Below are positions 42,486-51,549 of a stretch of DNA of 64,000 nucleotides, one piece after another (the stretch's first letter is position 1; the number at the start of each line of letters is the position of its first letter). Made by a program: the position numbers and the translations under genes. Below the pieces are notes generated by a model. The model saw only the letters and a list, made by a program, of their open reading frames with translations. It ran no database searches and had not been told where the DNA came from. The stretch is taken from assembly GCF_030268045.1 (NCBI RefSeq), contig NZ_BSDC01000001.1, positions 806,001-870,000 of the forward strand. Direction: 5' to 3'. Origin of the DNA: Geothrix edaphica. GTDB taxonomy: Bacteria > Acidobacteriota > Holophagae > Holophagales > Holophagaceae.

Positions 42486-43225
42486 TGGAAGCCCAGACCC
42501 TCCGCTGCTCCGGTTGTGGCGCTCCGGTACCTCCGGATGCGCCCCAGTGCCCGTACTGCCAGGCCCAGCTGGCCACGGTGGCCTGCGCGGCCTGTTTCGC
42601 GCTGGTGCCGCTGTCAGCCAGCCACTGTCCGGCCTGTGGAGCGGCCCTGGCCCCGCGAGTGCCCCTCGTGGCCGAGGGAGCCCCCTGTCCGGCCTGCGCC
42701 AAGCCCCTGGCCGCCAGTCGCGTGGGGGACCTCGAGACCCGGGCCTGCCTGGCCTGCGGCGGCCTGTGGCTGGACCGGGCGGTGTTCGAGCAGCTGGGTG
42801 CCAGCCGGGAGCGCCAGGGCGCCGTGCTGGGGGCCCTTCCCACGCCCCCGGTCCCGCCGGTGGCGGCCCTGGAGCCGGTGCAGTACCGCCCCTGTCCCGC
42901 CTGCGGAGAGCGCATGAACCGGGTGAACTACGCGCGCCGGTCGGGCGTGGTGCTGGATGTCTGCAAGGCCCACGGCCTCTGGTTCGACCGGGACGAGCTG
43001 CGGCGGCTGCTGACCTTCATCGCGGGAGGCGGCCTGGACCGCGCTCGGGAGCGGGAACTGGAGGACCTGAAGGAGGCCAAGCGGGCCGCGGTCCAGCTCC
43101 CCGGGCACCCGGCGTCCTCGCATGAGTTCACCCAGCAGGCGGACGCCTCGGGGCACTGGCTCACGGCGGCGGGTTTGGTGGGGCTGGCCATCGAGGTGGC
43201 CGATCACTTGTTCGGCAGGGATTGA
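42485..43225 (+). CDS. Multi-zinc-ribbon protein with zf-TFIIB domains
   Basis: A 246-residue cysteine-rich protein. Five CxxC-type pairs occur in the first 100 residues (CSGCG, CPYCQ, CAACF, CPACG, CPACA). These are followed by a zf-TFIIB-like half-site CLACGGLWLDRAVFEQL, and later CPACGERMNRVNYARRSG with CKAHGLWFDRDELRRLL, the second TFIIB-like ribbon. A hydrophobic stretch near the C-terminus (HWLTAAGLVGLAIEVADHLF) may be a membrane or hydrophobic helix. The function is unknown; such proteins are thought to bind zinc for structure. It is translationally coupled to the lipoprotein gene and ends 1 bp from the tpiA stop. Confidence 0.85.
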   Translation: MEAQTLRCSGCGAPVPPDAPQCPYCQAQLATVACAACFALVPLSASHCPACGAALAPRVPLVAEGAPCPACAKPLAASRVGDLETRACLACGGLWLDRAVFEQLGASRERQGAVLGALPTPPVPPVAALEPVQYRPCPACGERMNRVNYARRSGVVLDVCKAHGLWFDRDELRRLLTFIAGGGLDRARERELEDLKEAKRAAVQLPGHPASSHEFTQQADASGHWLTAAGLVGLAIEVADHLFGRD

Positions 43226-43960
<735 letters not shown>

Positions 43961-44222
43961 GGGGATCTCCTGTGTAACGGGGCCGGCAGCATGATCGGAG
44001 CATGACCTGCGGGGGGAGACGGAAAGGCTACCAGTGTGGCGGCAATCTGGCATGGCCGGGTGATGGCCGGGGATGGGTCATGCCGATGCGTACGGCTCGC
44101 CTCGCGGGTGATTTTTCGGATTTCATCATTCATCCTTTGTGCAGTATCTTTGGCGTCTTTCTACAATACCGTCATCTACTTCAAGACGAGTTCCAGTCCC
44201 GCCTGCCGATCAAGGAGGGTCC

Positions 44223-44741
44223 ATGCCCGCACCACCCGTCCTGAGACCAGCCCTCGTCCTGCTGGCCTGCCTGCCGCTTGGTGCGGCGATGCCGGTCCCA
44301 CCCGATTCCGCCACCCCCGGAAAGGAGGCCCGTGTCACTGCCCAGGCCAAGGGCTCCTTCGAGGTCAAGGTGGTGCCCCTCGCGGAAGGGGCCCAGGCGG
44401 GCGCCTGGTCCCCTGGGCGGATGTCCATCGACAAGCGGTTCAAGGGGGATCTGGACGGGGCCAGCCAGGGCCAGATGCTGACGGCCATGACGGAGGTGCA
44501 GGGCTCGGCGGGCTACACGGCGATCGAGCAGGTGCGCGGGACGCTCCTGGGTCGCAGCGGCAGCTTCCTGCTGCAGCACTTTGCCGTGATGACTCGCGGG
44601 GTGCCCGGCCAGTGGACCGTGATGGTGGTGCCGGACTCGGGTACCGGAGAACTGAAGGGGCTGGCCGGGACGATGACCATCGTCATCACCGGTGGCCGGC
44701 ACACCTACACGCTGGACTACACGCTGCCCGCCAGGCCTTGA
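44223..44741 (+). CDS. DUF3224-like secreted protein
   Basis: A 172-residue protein. A signal-like hydrophobic N-terminus (APPVLRPALVLLACLPLGAA) precedes a compact beta domain: AQAKGSFEVKVVPL, RMSIDKRFKGDLDGASQGQM, GYTAIEQVRGTLLGRSGSFL, FAVMTRGVPGQWTVMVVPDSG and GTMTIVITGGRHTYTLDY. This matches the DUF3224 (allene-oxide-cyclase-like barrel) fold, whose bacterial role is unknown. A near-perfect AAGGAGG precedes the ATG at 44223. It is inserted between pgk and tpiA on the opposite strand and starts 263 bp from the divergent tpiA start. That gap holds a low-GC stretch (about 44105-44170), with TACAAT at 44162 as a possible -10. Confidence 0.8.
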   Translation: MPAPPVLRPALVLLACLPLGAAMPVPPDSATPGKEARVTAQAKGSFEVKVVPLAEGAQAGAWSPGRMSIDKRFKGDLDGASQGQMLTAMTEVQGSAGYTAIEQVRGTLLGRSGSFLLQHFAVMTRGVPGQWTVMVVPDSGTGELKGLAGTMTIVITGGRHTYTLDYTLPARP

Positions 44742-44760
44742 CCGGCGGACCGACCGGCCA

Positions 44761-45957
44761 TCAGCGCTGAAGCGCCGCCACGCCAGGCAGCTCGAGGCCG
44801 CTGAGGAACTCCAGGCTGGCGCCCCCGCCCGTGGAGACGTGGCTCATGCGGGAGGCCACACCGGCCTTGTTCACGGCGGCCACGCTGTCGCCGCCGCCCA
44901 CCAGCACGAAGGCGCCCCTGTCCGCGGCTTCGGCCAGTTCCTCGGCCATGCTCAAGGTGCCGGCCGCATAGGACGCCATCTCGAAGACGCCCATGGGGCC
45001 GTTCCAGAGGAGGGTCTTCGCGGCGCGGATCTCAGCCACGTAGGCGGCCACGGTCTCGGGGCCGATGTCCAGGGCCATGCGATCGGCGGGGATGTTCTGG
45101 TCCACGGTGATGGCGCAGTCCGCGTCCTCCTTGAACTCGGGGGCCGCCACATGGTCCAGGGGCAGCAGCAGGCGCGTCCCCTTGGCCTCCGCCTGCTTCA
45201 GCAGCTCCAGAGCCAGGTCCAGCTTGTCCTCCTCGCAGAGGCTCTTGCCGATTTCGAAGCCCTGGGCCTTGAGGAAGGTGTAGCTCATGGCGCCGCCGAT
45301 GAGGATGGCATCGGCCTTGCCGAGGAAGTTCTGGATGAGCTCGATCTTGTCGCTCACCTTGGCGCCGCCGAAGATCACCACGAGGGGCTTGTCCGGGTTG
45401 TCCGTGACCTTGCCCAGGGCCTTCAGCTCCTTCTCCATGAGGAAGCCCGCGGCCACGCGGTCCTTGGGGAAACGGCCGACCATGCCGCTGACCGAGGCGT
45501 GGGCCCGGTGCGCCGCGCCGAAGGCGTCATTCACGTAGGTGTCCGCCAGCTTCGCCAGGCTGGCGGCGAAGTCATCGTTGTTCTTGGTCTCGCCCTTCTC
45601 GAAGCGCAGGTTCTCCAGCAGGAGGATCTGGCCCGGCTGCAGGGCCGCGGCCTCGGCTTCCACGGCCGCGCCATTCACGTAGCTGGCCAGGCGGCAGTCG
45701 AAGCCCTGCTCCTTCAGCCAGGCTGCCACCGGCGCGGCGCTGAAGGCGGCCTCGAAGCCCTTGCCCTCGGGCCGGCCCAGGTGGGAGGCCAGCACCACGG
45801 AAGCGCCGCCGTCCAGCAGGCACTTCAGCGTGGGCAGCGTCTCCCGGATCCGCGTGGCGTCCGTGATGCGGCCCTCCTTGAGCGGCACGTTCAGATCCGC
45901 CCGGAGGAAGACGCGGTGGCCCTTGACGTCGAGATCCCGCACCGACTGGAAGCCCAT
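44761..45957 (-). CDS. pgk: Phosphoglycerate kinase
   Basis: ATP-generating glycolytic kinase. The 398-residue length is standard. The substrate-binding [20 protein letters not shown] and VLASHLGRP, the Lys/Asp-containing [10 protein letters not shown], and the nucleotide-binding [10 protein letters not shown] and [10 protein letters not shown] are all present; it ends THV-like [11 protein letters not shown]...GVAAL. The start at 45957 is conserved; 33 further in-frame codons upstream are not. It is the most upstream member of the minus-strand pgk-tpiA-aroF-secG-tRNA order. Confidence 0.99.
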   Translation of the reverse strand: MGFQSVRDLDVKGHRVFLRADLNVPLKEGRITDATRIRETLPTLKCLLDGGASVVLASHLGRPEGKGFEAAFSAAPVAAWLKEQGFDCRLASYVNGAAVEAEAAALQPGQILLLENLRFEKGETKNNDDFAASLAKLADTYVNDAFGAAHRAHASVSGMVGRFPKDRVAAGFLMEKELKALGKVTDNPDKPLVVIFGGAKVSDKIELIQNFLGKADAILIGGAMSYTFLKAQGFEIGKSLCEEDKLDLALELLKQAEAKGTRLLLPLDHVAAPEFKEDADCAITVDQNIPADRMALDIGPETVAAYVAEIRAAKTLLWNGPMGVFEMASYAAGTLSMAEELAEAADRGAFVLVGGGDSVAAVNKAGVASRMSHVSTGGGASLEFLSGLELPGVAALQR

Positions 45958-46013
45958 GGCTGCTCCTTGCAAATGGAAGGCTCCATTCTGACGGAAGAGG
46001 GGGCTATCAGCTA

Positions 46014-46784
46014 TCAGCTGTCGGCGGCCGGAGCCTTCCCGAAGATGCCGATCCATCGCGGGCTGTCCTCGGTGAAGGCATCGCCCGCGTAGGTGCCCAT
46101 GACGCTGCGCAGGCGCAGGCCGGCGGGAGCCGCCATCTCCAGGAGGGCCGATGGGGGATAGAGACGGACGCTTTCCATGGCCTCGCGGGTCTCGCCGGTC
46201 GCCAGGCGCGTAAGCGTCATGCGCTTCACGATGCGGTCGCCTTCGATGGCGCGCCGGCTCAGGACCCGCATGCCCGCGCGTTCCAGCGTGTCCTCGGGCA
46301 CCAGGGAGCGCGCCACCAGCCCGGCGTTGAGGTAGTCCATCACGAGCACGCCGCCGGGGCGCAGGAGGCGCCCCAGATCCAGCATCAGCGCGCGGTTCTG
46401 GGCATCGGGGAAATAGCCGAAGGGCGTGAACCAGAGGCAGATGCCGGACAGGGCCTCCGGCCGCACCGGGATTCGCCGCATGTCCCCTCTCAGCAGCCAG
46501 GGGCGCAGCCCCGCGGGAGCCAGCCTGAGGAGGGCAGGGGAGAGATCCATGCCGAAGGCCAGGGGGTTGGTCTGGCGCAGGATCTCCAGGTGGCGCCCCG
46601 CACCGCAGCCCAGATCCAGCACCGGGCCCTGGCCCAGCTCCGGGGCTTCACGCAGGGCCCGGCCCACGGCCAGGCGCGCCTCGTCCGCGTCGCGGTGGGC
46701 GTACAGCAGCGCGTAGTCGTCATCGAACCATGCTTCGAACCAGTCGGCCAAGGTGGCGCCCTCTGAATGATCCAGAGTATCCAA
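46014..46784 (-). CDS. Class I SAM-dependent methyltransferase
   Basis: A 256-residue methyltransferase. Motif I is VLDLGCGAGRHLEIL, with the ligand-contacting FGMDLSPALLRLA and the acidic RGDMRRIPV. LLRPGGVLVMDYLNAG is motif IV/post-II, giving the standard Rossmann-like order. The substrate cannot be told; SAM-methyltransferases of this length act on metabolites, rRNA or proteins. It lies 56 bp upstream of pgk in the same direction and is divergent from rbfA (72 bp between starts). Confidence 0.9.
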   Translation of the reverse strand: MDTLDHSEGATLADWFEAWFDDDYALLYAHRDADEARLAVGRALREAPELGQGPVLDLGCGAGRHLEILRQTNPLAFGMDLSPALLRLAPAGLRPWLLRGDMRRIPVRPEALSGICLWFTPFGYFPDAQNRALMLDLGRLLRPGGVLVMDYLNAGLVARSLVPEDTLERAGMRVLSRRAIEGDRIVKRMTLTRLATGETREAMESVRLYPPSALLEMAAPAGLRLRSVMGTYAGDAFTEDSPRWIGIFGKAPAADS

Positions 46785-46856
46785 CCGGCGGCCCGGGGGG
46801 CCCGCCGGCCGGGCGAAAACCCAGGTCGGCTACAATGGAGCCTGAAAAGGAATCGC

Positions 46857-47249
46857 ATGCAACGCCCCGAACGCCTTGAAGACCAGGTCCACTTTCTCCT
46901 CTCCACCCTCGTGCAGCGTGAGCTCCGGGACCCGGAGCTGGGCTTCGTGACGCTCACCGCAGTCCGCCTCTCGCCGGATCGCAGCGTGGCGAAGGTGTAT
47001 TTCACCGTGCTGCCCGCCAACGGCGGCGACCAGGAGGCCCAGGATCTCCTCACCCGCAAGGCCCTGGGCCGCGCTGCGGGGTTCCTGCGCAGCCAGCTGG
47101 CCAACCGCCTCAAGATGCGCCGGGTGCCCGAGCTGCGGTTCTTCCCGGATGGCACCCTGGAAGACGGCAACCACATGGAGACCCTCCTCGCCGAGATCGA
47201 GAAGGAGCGGGCCGCGCGCCCCGCAGACCCGGCCTCGGAAGAAGGCTGA
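46857..47249 (+). CDS. rbfA: 30S ribosome-binding factor RbfA
   Basis: A 130-residue late 30S maturation factor acting near the 5' end of 16S rRNA helix 1. The KH-like fold elements are visible: MQRPERLEDQVHFLLSTLVQ, LRDPELGFVTLTAVRLSPDR, VAKVYFTVLPANG, and RRVPELRFFPDGTLEDGNHM. The ATG at 46857 follows AAAAGGA; upstream in-frame sequence is not conserved. truB starts directly after the stop (TGA followed by ATG), the widespread rbfA-truB pairing for ribosome and tRNA maturation. Confidence 0.95.
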   Translation: MQRPERLEDQVHFLLSTLVQRELRDPELGFVTLTAVRLSPDRSVAKVYFTVLPANGGDQEAQDLLTRKALGRAAGFLRSQLANRLKMRRVPELRFFPDGTLEDGNHMETLLAEIEKERAARPADPASEEG

Positions 47250-48143
47250 ATGGTCGAGTCCGGCATCCACCTCGTCCACAAGGCCGTGGGCCAGAGCAGC
47301 TTTGACGTGATCCGGGGCTTCAAGCGCCGGGCCTTCGAGGCGGGACAGAAGAAGCTGGCCCTGGGTCACGGCGGCACGCTGGATCCCTTCGCGGACGGGC
47401 TGCTGCTGGTGCTGGCGGGCCAGGCCACGCGGCTGATGGAGCTGCTGCACCCCCTGCCGAAGACCTACGTGGCCGAAGTGGCCTGGGGCGTGGAGACGGA
47501 CACCTGCGACCTGCACGGGAAACCGGTGGCGGAGTCGGACGTGCCGCCTTCACAGGCGGCGCTGGACGCAGTCCTGGCGCCCTTCCTGGGCTGGACCGAC
47601 CAGGTGCCGCCCGCCACCAGCGCCAAGAAGATCGATGGCGAGGCCGCCTACAGGAAGGCCCACCGGGGCGAGGACGTGGTGATGAAGCCCTGCCGCGTCT
47701 TCCTGCTGTCGGCGCGCTGGATCGCCCACGACTTGCCGGGACGCAGCACCCTGGAACTGACCTGCCGGGGCGGTTTCTACGTCCGCAGCCTGGCCCGGGA
47801 TCTGGGCCGCGCCCTGGGCTGCGGGGCCCACCTGACGGCCCTCCGCCGCACGGCCATCGGCCCCTGGGCAGATCCCGGCGAAGGTCGGGAGCGGCTGCTC
47901 ACCGGCGCCGAGCTGCTGCCCTGGTGCCCGTCGCGTCTGCTCTCCGACGAGGAGGCGGATCACCTGGGCCACGGCCGGAGCATCCCCGCGGGGGAGGCTC
48001 TGCCTGCCACCTGGGCCCTGCCCGAGGGTTTTCCCGACCCCGGCGCCCCGCTGCGGGCCCTGCATGACGGACGTCTCGTGGCCCTGCTGAAGCCCGCCGA
48101 AGCGGGACTGCGGACCTTCGCCAACCTGCGGGGCGGGTTGTAG
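47250..48143 (+). CDS. truB: tRNA pseudouridine(55) synthase TruB
   Basis: Makes pseudouridine 55 in the T-loop of tRNAs. The 297-residue protein has GIHLVHKAVGQSSFDVIRGF, the active-site block GHGGTLDPFADGLLLVL with the catalytic Asp, and KTYVAEVAWGVETDTCDLHG. The later CRGGFYVRSLARDLGRALGC is the conserved KYV/R-type motif. A C-terminal PUA-like region follows. It begins one base after the rbfA stop. Its stop precedes an inverted-repeat region. Confidence 0.97.
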   Translation: MVESGIHLVHKAVGQSSFDVIRGFKRRAFEAGQKKLALGHGGTLDPFADGLLLVLAGQATRLMELLHPLPKTYVAEVAWGVETDTCDLHGKPVAESDVPPSQAALDAVLAPFLGWTDQVPPATSAKKIDGEAAYRKAHRGEDVVMKPCRVFLLSARWIAHDLPGRSTLELTCRGGFYVRSLARDLGRALGCGAHLTALRRTAIGPWADPGEGRERLLTGAELLPWCPSRLLSDEEADHLGHGRSIPAGEALPATWALPEGFPDPGAPLRALHDGRLVALLKPAEAGLRTFANLRGGL

Positions 48144-48158
48144 TGAAGCGCATTTGCT

Positions 48159-48251
48159 GGGACAGGATTAACAGGATGAACTGAAGGGGTAACAGGATTT
48201 CAAAAGAATTGATCCTGTTAATCCGGCCTTCAATCCTGTTAATCCTGTCCC
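48159..48251. repeat. Nested inverted repeats of a CAGGATTAACAGGAT unit
   Basis: A perfect 19-bp inverted repeat GGGACAGGATTAACAGGAT (48159-48177) pairs with 48233-48251. A smaller perfect pair TAACAGGAT (48190-48198) and ATCCTGTTA (48212-48220) is nested inside. The same 9-mer family occurs four times in 93 bp. AT content is high compared with the rest, so it stands out as a mobile or structured intergenic element of REP-like type. Confidence 0.9.
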
Positions 48252-48271
48252 CGCATTATTGGAGTGTTGCC

Positions 48272-48535
48272 TCAGTCCTGAACAGGCACGCGCGCCGCCA
48301 GGTCGTCGAGGACCGCCAGCATGTGCTGGCACTCCTCGCAGCTGGTGTGCGGGCTCCCGCAGGGGAAGCCGTCGCTCTGCATGCCGAGGCAGCGGGGCTG
48401 CTGGATGAAGCGCGCCAGCTCGGCCATGAGGCCGGAGACCTTCGTGCGGAGCGGGCTGTCCGGGATCTCCCGGAGGGCCATGACGAGCTTCCATTCCTCG
48501 GCGCTGAGGGTGGTCTGGATGGCGGTGTCCGTCAT
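48272..48535 (-). CDS. Small cysteine-rich protein
   Basis: An 87-residue protein. A helical N-terminal half (LSAEEWKLVMALREIPDSPL) is followed by a cysteine cluster CLGMQSDGFPC-x6-CEEC, with spacing C-x9-C-x6-C-x2-C. This could bind zinc or an Fe-S cluster. AGGAGG lies 6 nt before the ATG at 48535. It sits 31 bp after the 2-oxoacid:ferredoxin oxidoreductase beta-gamma gene and is probably co-transcribed. No named family is recognised. A redox or assembly link to the oxidoreductase is inference from position alone. Confidence 0.78.
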   Translation of the reverse strand: MTDTAIQTTLSAEEWKLVMALREIPDSPLRTKVSGLMAELARFIQQPRCLGMQSDGFPCGSPHTSCEECQHMLAVLDDLAARVPVQD

Positions 48536-48566
48536 GGCTGCCTCCTGGGGGATGGGGGATCCGGGC

Positions 48567-49997
48567 CTATCTGTCGAGCGCTTCCACGGACTTGATGCCC
48601 CAGGCGAAGGCTTCTTCGTTGAGGGGGATCAGGGCGCACTTGTCCTTCAGGGCCACACGGATGGCCGTGAGCATGGTGTCCTTGGGGAAGATGTTCGTGG
48701 CGGCCTGCAGGGCGCCCAGGGCCACGATGTTCTTCACCACGGCCTTGCCCAGGTCGGTGGCGATGCCCGTGAAGGGCACGGGGAACAGCTTGATGCTGGG
48801 ATCGAGCACGGGCGCCTCGGTCACCACGGAGCTGTCGTAGATCACATAGCCGCCCTTGCGGACCGTGGGGCCGAACTTGACGAGGCTGGGGGTGTTGAAG
48901 GCGATGAGCACCTGTGGATCGGGGGAGCCGGGGTTCAGCACCTCCTCCTCGGCCACGTGGACATCGGCGTAGGACGTGCCGCCGCGGCTCTCAGGGCCGT
49001 AGCTGGGGATGTGGGTGGCGTCGAAGCCCTCGTTGATGGCGGCCCGGGCGATGAGCATGGCCGCGGTCTGGGCGCCGTCACCGCCGGAGCCGGCCAGCTT
49101 CAGCGAGATGTCATTCAGCGCCAGATGCGTGGGGAAGCCCTTGCAGAAGCGCTCGGGGTGCTCGGAAGTGGCACCGGCCAGGCTGAGGATCTTCTCGCCC
49201 TTGAAGCAGGGCGGGTTCCGCTTGAACCAGGGGTCGACGGTGACGTCCTTCTTCACGCCCAGCGGGTACACGGGCTCCATGCACTCCTTGACCCACTTCT
49301 CGGTGTCCTCGGGATTCATCTTCAGGTGCGTGGGGCACTCCGCCAGCACTTCGATGAAGGAGTAGCCGCGGCCTTCCACCTGGAGCTTGATGGCCTTCTG
49401 GATGGCCTTCTTGGCCTTGATGCGCTGCTTGGCGTCATAGAGGGCCACCCGCTCGACGTAGATGGGGCCGTCCAGACCGGCGATGAGCTCGGCCATCTTC
49501 ATGGGCTGGCCGTTATACTCGTTGCGGCCGGAGGGGCTGGTGGTGCTGCTCTGGCCCATCAGCGTGGTGGGGGCCATCTGGCCGCCGGTCATGCCGTAGA
49601 TGGCATTGTTGATGAAGATGACGGTGATGGGTGCGCCGAGCTGCGCTGTGGCCACGGTCTCGGCCAGGCCGATGGAGGCCAGGTCGCCGTCGCCCTGGTA
49701 GCTGATGACCACGCTCTCGGGGTTGGCGAACTTGTGGCCGAGGGCGACTACGGGTGCGCGGCCGTGGGCGGCCTGGCTGTTGCCCACATCGAAGTAGTAG
49801 TAGAGGAAGACCGAGCAGCCCACGGGACTGATGGCCACCGTGCGGTCCTGGATGCCCAGCTCGTCGATGGCTTCCGCCAGGTACTTGTGGGCCAGCCCGT
49901 GGCCGCAGCCGGGGCAGTAGTGGGTGGCGTGGCCCTTGAGGCCCTCGCCGTGGGAGTGGCGCTCGAACTTGTCGTAGAAGACGCTGGCCTTGCTCAT
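48567..49997 (-). CDS. korB: 2-oxoacid:ferredoxin oxidoreductase, fused beta-gamma subunit
   Basis: A 476-residue fusion. Residues about 1-290 are the TPP-binding beta subunit: HYCPGCGHGLAHKYLAEAI with cluster or metal cysteines, SYQGDGDLASIGLAET and FINNAIYGMTGGQMAPTT for TPP-Mg binding. Residues about 290-476 are the gamma subunit: GSGGDGAQTAAMLIARAAI and SYGPESRGGTSYADVHVAEE. Elsewhere these are usually separate (korB and korC). The alpha subunit gene lies immediately upstream with a 4-bp overlap. The enzyme makes or consumes 2-oxoglutarate or a related 2-oxoacid with reduced ferredoxin and CoA; substrate class is by homology. Confidence 0.93.
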   Translation of the reverse strand: MSKASVFYDKFERHSHGEGLKGHATHYCPGCGHGLAHKYLAEAIDELGIQDRTVAISPVGCSVFLYYYFDVGNSQAAHGRAPVVALGHKFANPESVVISYQGDGDLASIGLAETVATAQLGAPITVIFINNAIYGMTGGQMAPTTLMGQSSTTSPSGRNEYNGQPMKMAELIAGLDGPIYVERVALYDAKQRIKAKKAIQKAIKLQVEGRGYSFIEVLAECPTHLKMNPEDTEKWVKECMEPVYPLGVKKDVTVDPWFKRNPPCFKGEKILSLAGATSEHPERFCKGFPTHLALNDISLKLAGSGGDGAQTAAMLIARAAINEGFDATHIPSYGPESRGGTSYADVHVAEEEVLNPGSPDPQVLIAFNTPSLVKFGPTVRKGGYVIYDSSVVTEAPVLDPSIKLFPVPFTGIATDLGKAVVKNIVALGALQAATNIFPKDTMLTAIRVALKDKCALIPLNEEAFAWGIKSVEALDR

Positions 49998-51394
49998 GCG
50001 AGCACCTCCTTCCGGCCCAGGACCCGGGTCATGATTTCGCTCTGCTGGGGCAGGACTCCGCCCATGCGGCGGACGTTTTCGATGTCGGGGAACTGCCGGA
50101 CGCCCGCCTTGCTGAGGGCGAGGCGCACCTCATCCTCCAGCTGCCCGGCGCTGGCTTCCACCACCACGATGCGCTGGGCGCCGCGGATGGCCGTCTTCAG
50201 CTCTTCCACCGGGAAGGGCCAGAGGGTGATGGGCCGGAAGAGGCCGGCCTTGATGCCCTGGTTCCTCAGGTCCTGCACGGCGCCCTTGGCCGTGCGGGCC
50301 GGAGTGTTGCAGGCGATGAGCACCACCTCGGCGTCGTCGCACAGGAAGGTCTCGGCGCGGGCCTCCACCGCCATGGCCTCGTACTTCGCGTTCAGGTGGA
50401 CGTTGTGGGCCTCGAGGTCGCTCTCCGTGAGGAAGATCGAAGACACGAGGTTCTTGCGGTGCATGGCATCGCCGTAGACCGCCCACTTGGGGATGCCGGG
50501 CTTGATCATGGTCTCGGGCAGCTGCACCTTGCCGGTCATCTGGCCCAGGTAGCCGTCGCCGAGGAGGACCACGGGGTTGCGGTACTTGAAGCTCAGCTCG
50601 AAGGCCAGCATGGTGAGGTCGAGCATCTCCTGGGGCGTCGAGGGCGCCAGGGTGATGGCGTGCGTGTTCCCGTGGCCGAGGCCGTGGCAGGCCAGCTTGA
50701 TGTCGGACTGCTCGGGGGCGATGTTGCCGAGGCCCGGCCCGCCGCGCATGACGTCCACGAAGACGCCCGGCAGCTCTGCGCCGATCATGTAGGACACGCC
50801 CTCCAGCATCAGGCTGAAGCCCGGCGAGGAGGTGAAAGTCATGGTGGGCAGCCCCGCGCCGGCGGTGCCGTACATCATGTTCACGGCGGCCACTTCACTG
50901 ACGGCCTGGAGGAAGGTGCCATCGAGCTTGGGCAGGAACTTGGCCATCAGCTCGGCGCCCTCGGTGGAGGGGGTGATGGGGTAGCCGTAGACGTGGCGGC
51001 AGCCGGCCAGCAGGGCGCCCAGGGCCGAGGCGTAGGTGCCCTTGATGACCAGGGGCTCCGTGCGGGGCAGGGGCAGGGTCTCGTCGGGGATGTCCACCGG
51101 CACGGGCGCGTCGCTGGGCTTCACGCCGAAGAGCTTGGCCGGATCCTCCAGCTCGAACTCCTCGATCTCGCCCTCGTGGGCGGGCCGCAGGCCGTAGGGC
51201 TCGGGGCAGGCGTCCATGCAGAGGCCGCAGGCATTGCAGTTGCTCAGGTCCAGCTCCACGGGCACCAGGCCCGTCAGCGGGTTGATCTGATCGCTGAGGG
51301 TGATGCAGTCCTTGGCGCAGGCGTCGAGACACCGGCCGCAGCCCTTGCAATACTCCGGCAGCAGAAAGGGTTTGGGTCGTTCTTTGAGGGCCAT
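49994..51394 (-). CDS. korA: 2-oxoacid:ferredoxin oxidoreductase, ferredoxin-alpha fusion
   Basis: A 466-residue fusion. The N-terminal part has two [4Fe-4S] motifs, CKGCGRCLDACAKDC and CNACGLCMDACPEPYG, equivalent to the delta (KorD) subunit. The rest is the alpha subunit: GTYASALGALLAGCRHVYGY, PITPSTEGAELMAKFLPK, EVAAVNMMYGTAGAG with its substrate-binding residues, and TMTFTSSPGFSLMLEG. The beta-gamma gene follows with a 4-bp overlap, so a four-subunit enzyme is encoded in two genes. The 155 bp upstream (to nadK) holds a hairpin and no gene. Confidence 0.93.
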   Translation of the reverse strand: MALKERPKPFLLPEYCKGCGRCLDACAKDCITLSDQINPLTGLVPVELDLSNCNACGLCMDACPEPYGLRPAHEGEIEEFELEDPAKLFGVKPSDAPVPVDIPDETLPLPRTEPLVIKGTYASALGALLAGCRHVYGYPITPSTEGAELMAKFLPKLDGTFLQAVSEVAAVNMMYGTAGAGLPTMTFTSSPGFSLMLEGVSYMIGAELPGVFVDVMRGGPGLGNIAPEQSDIKLACHGLGHGNTHAITLAPSTPQEMLDLTMLAFELSFKYRNPVVLLGDGYLGQMTGKVQLPETMIKPGIPKWAVYGDAMHRKNLVSSIFLTESDLEAHNVHLNAKYEAMAVEARAETFLCDDAEVVLIACNTPARTAKGAVQDLRNQGIKAGLFRPITLWPFPVEELKTAIRGAQRIVVVEASAGQLEDEVRLALSKAGVRQFPDIENVRRMGGVLPQQSEIMTRVLGRKEVLA

Positions 51395-51526
51395 GGGGAC
51401 TCCATGCAGGGACGCAGGTCCTACTAGGGGGAAGTGTCAGGCCCACCCCATGTGCGCGCGGTCACAAGCGGGCCTGAGCGCAGACCAGCGCCGACCAGAT
51501 GGTCAAGAATGGTGTGGGGACAGGGC

Positions 51527-51545
51527 GGTCTGTGGGGGACAGACC
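51527..51545. terminator. Hairpin after nadK without T-run
   Basis: A perfect 7-bp stem GGTCTGT / ACAGACC with a GGGGG loop on the plus strand lies 4 nt downstream of the nadK stop in the minus direction. No T-run follows, so it may be a Rho-assisted terminator or an mRNA 3'-end stabiliser between nadK and korA. Confidence 0.45.
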
Positions 51546-51549
51546 GGAT

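Noticed and set aside
44002-44244. 80-codon plus-strand frame upstream of the DUF3224 gene
   Set aside because: No ribosome binding site, unusual codon use, and it runs into the DUF3224 leader out of frame.
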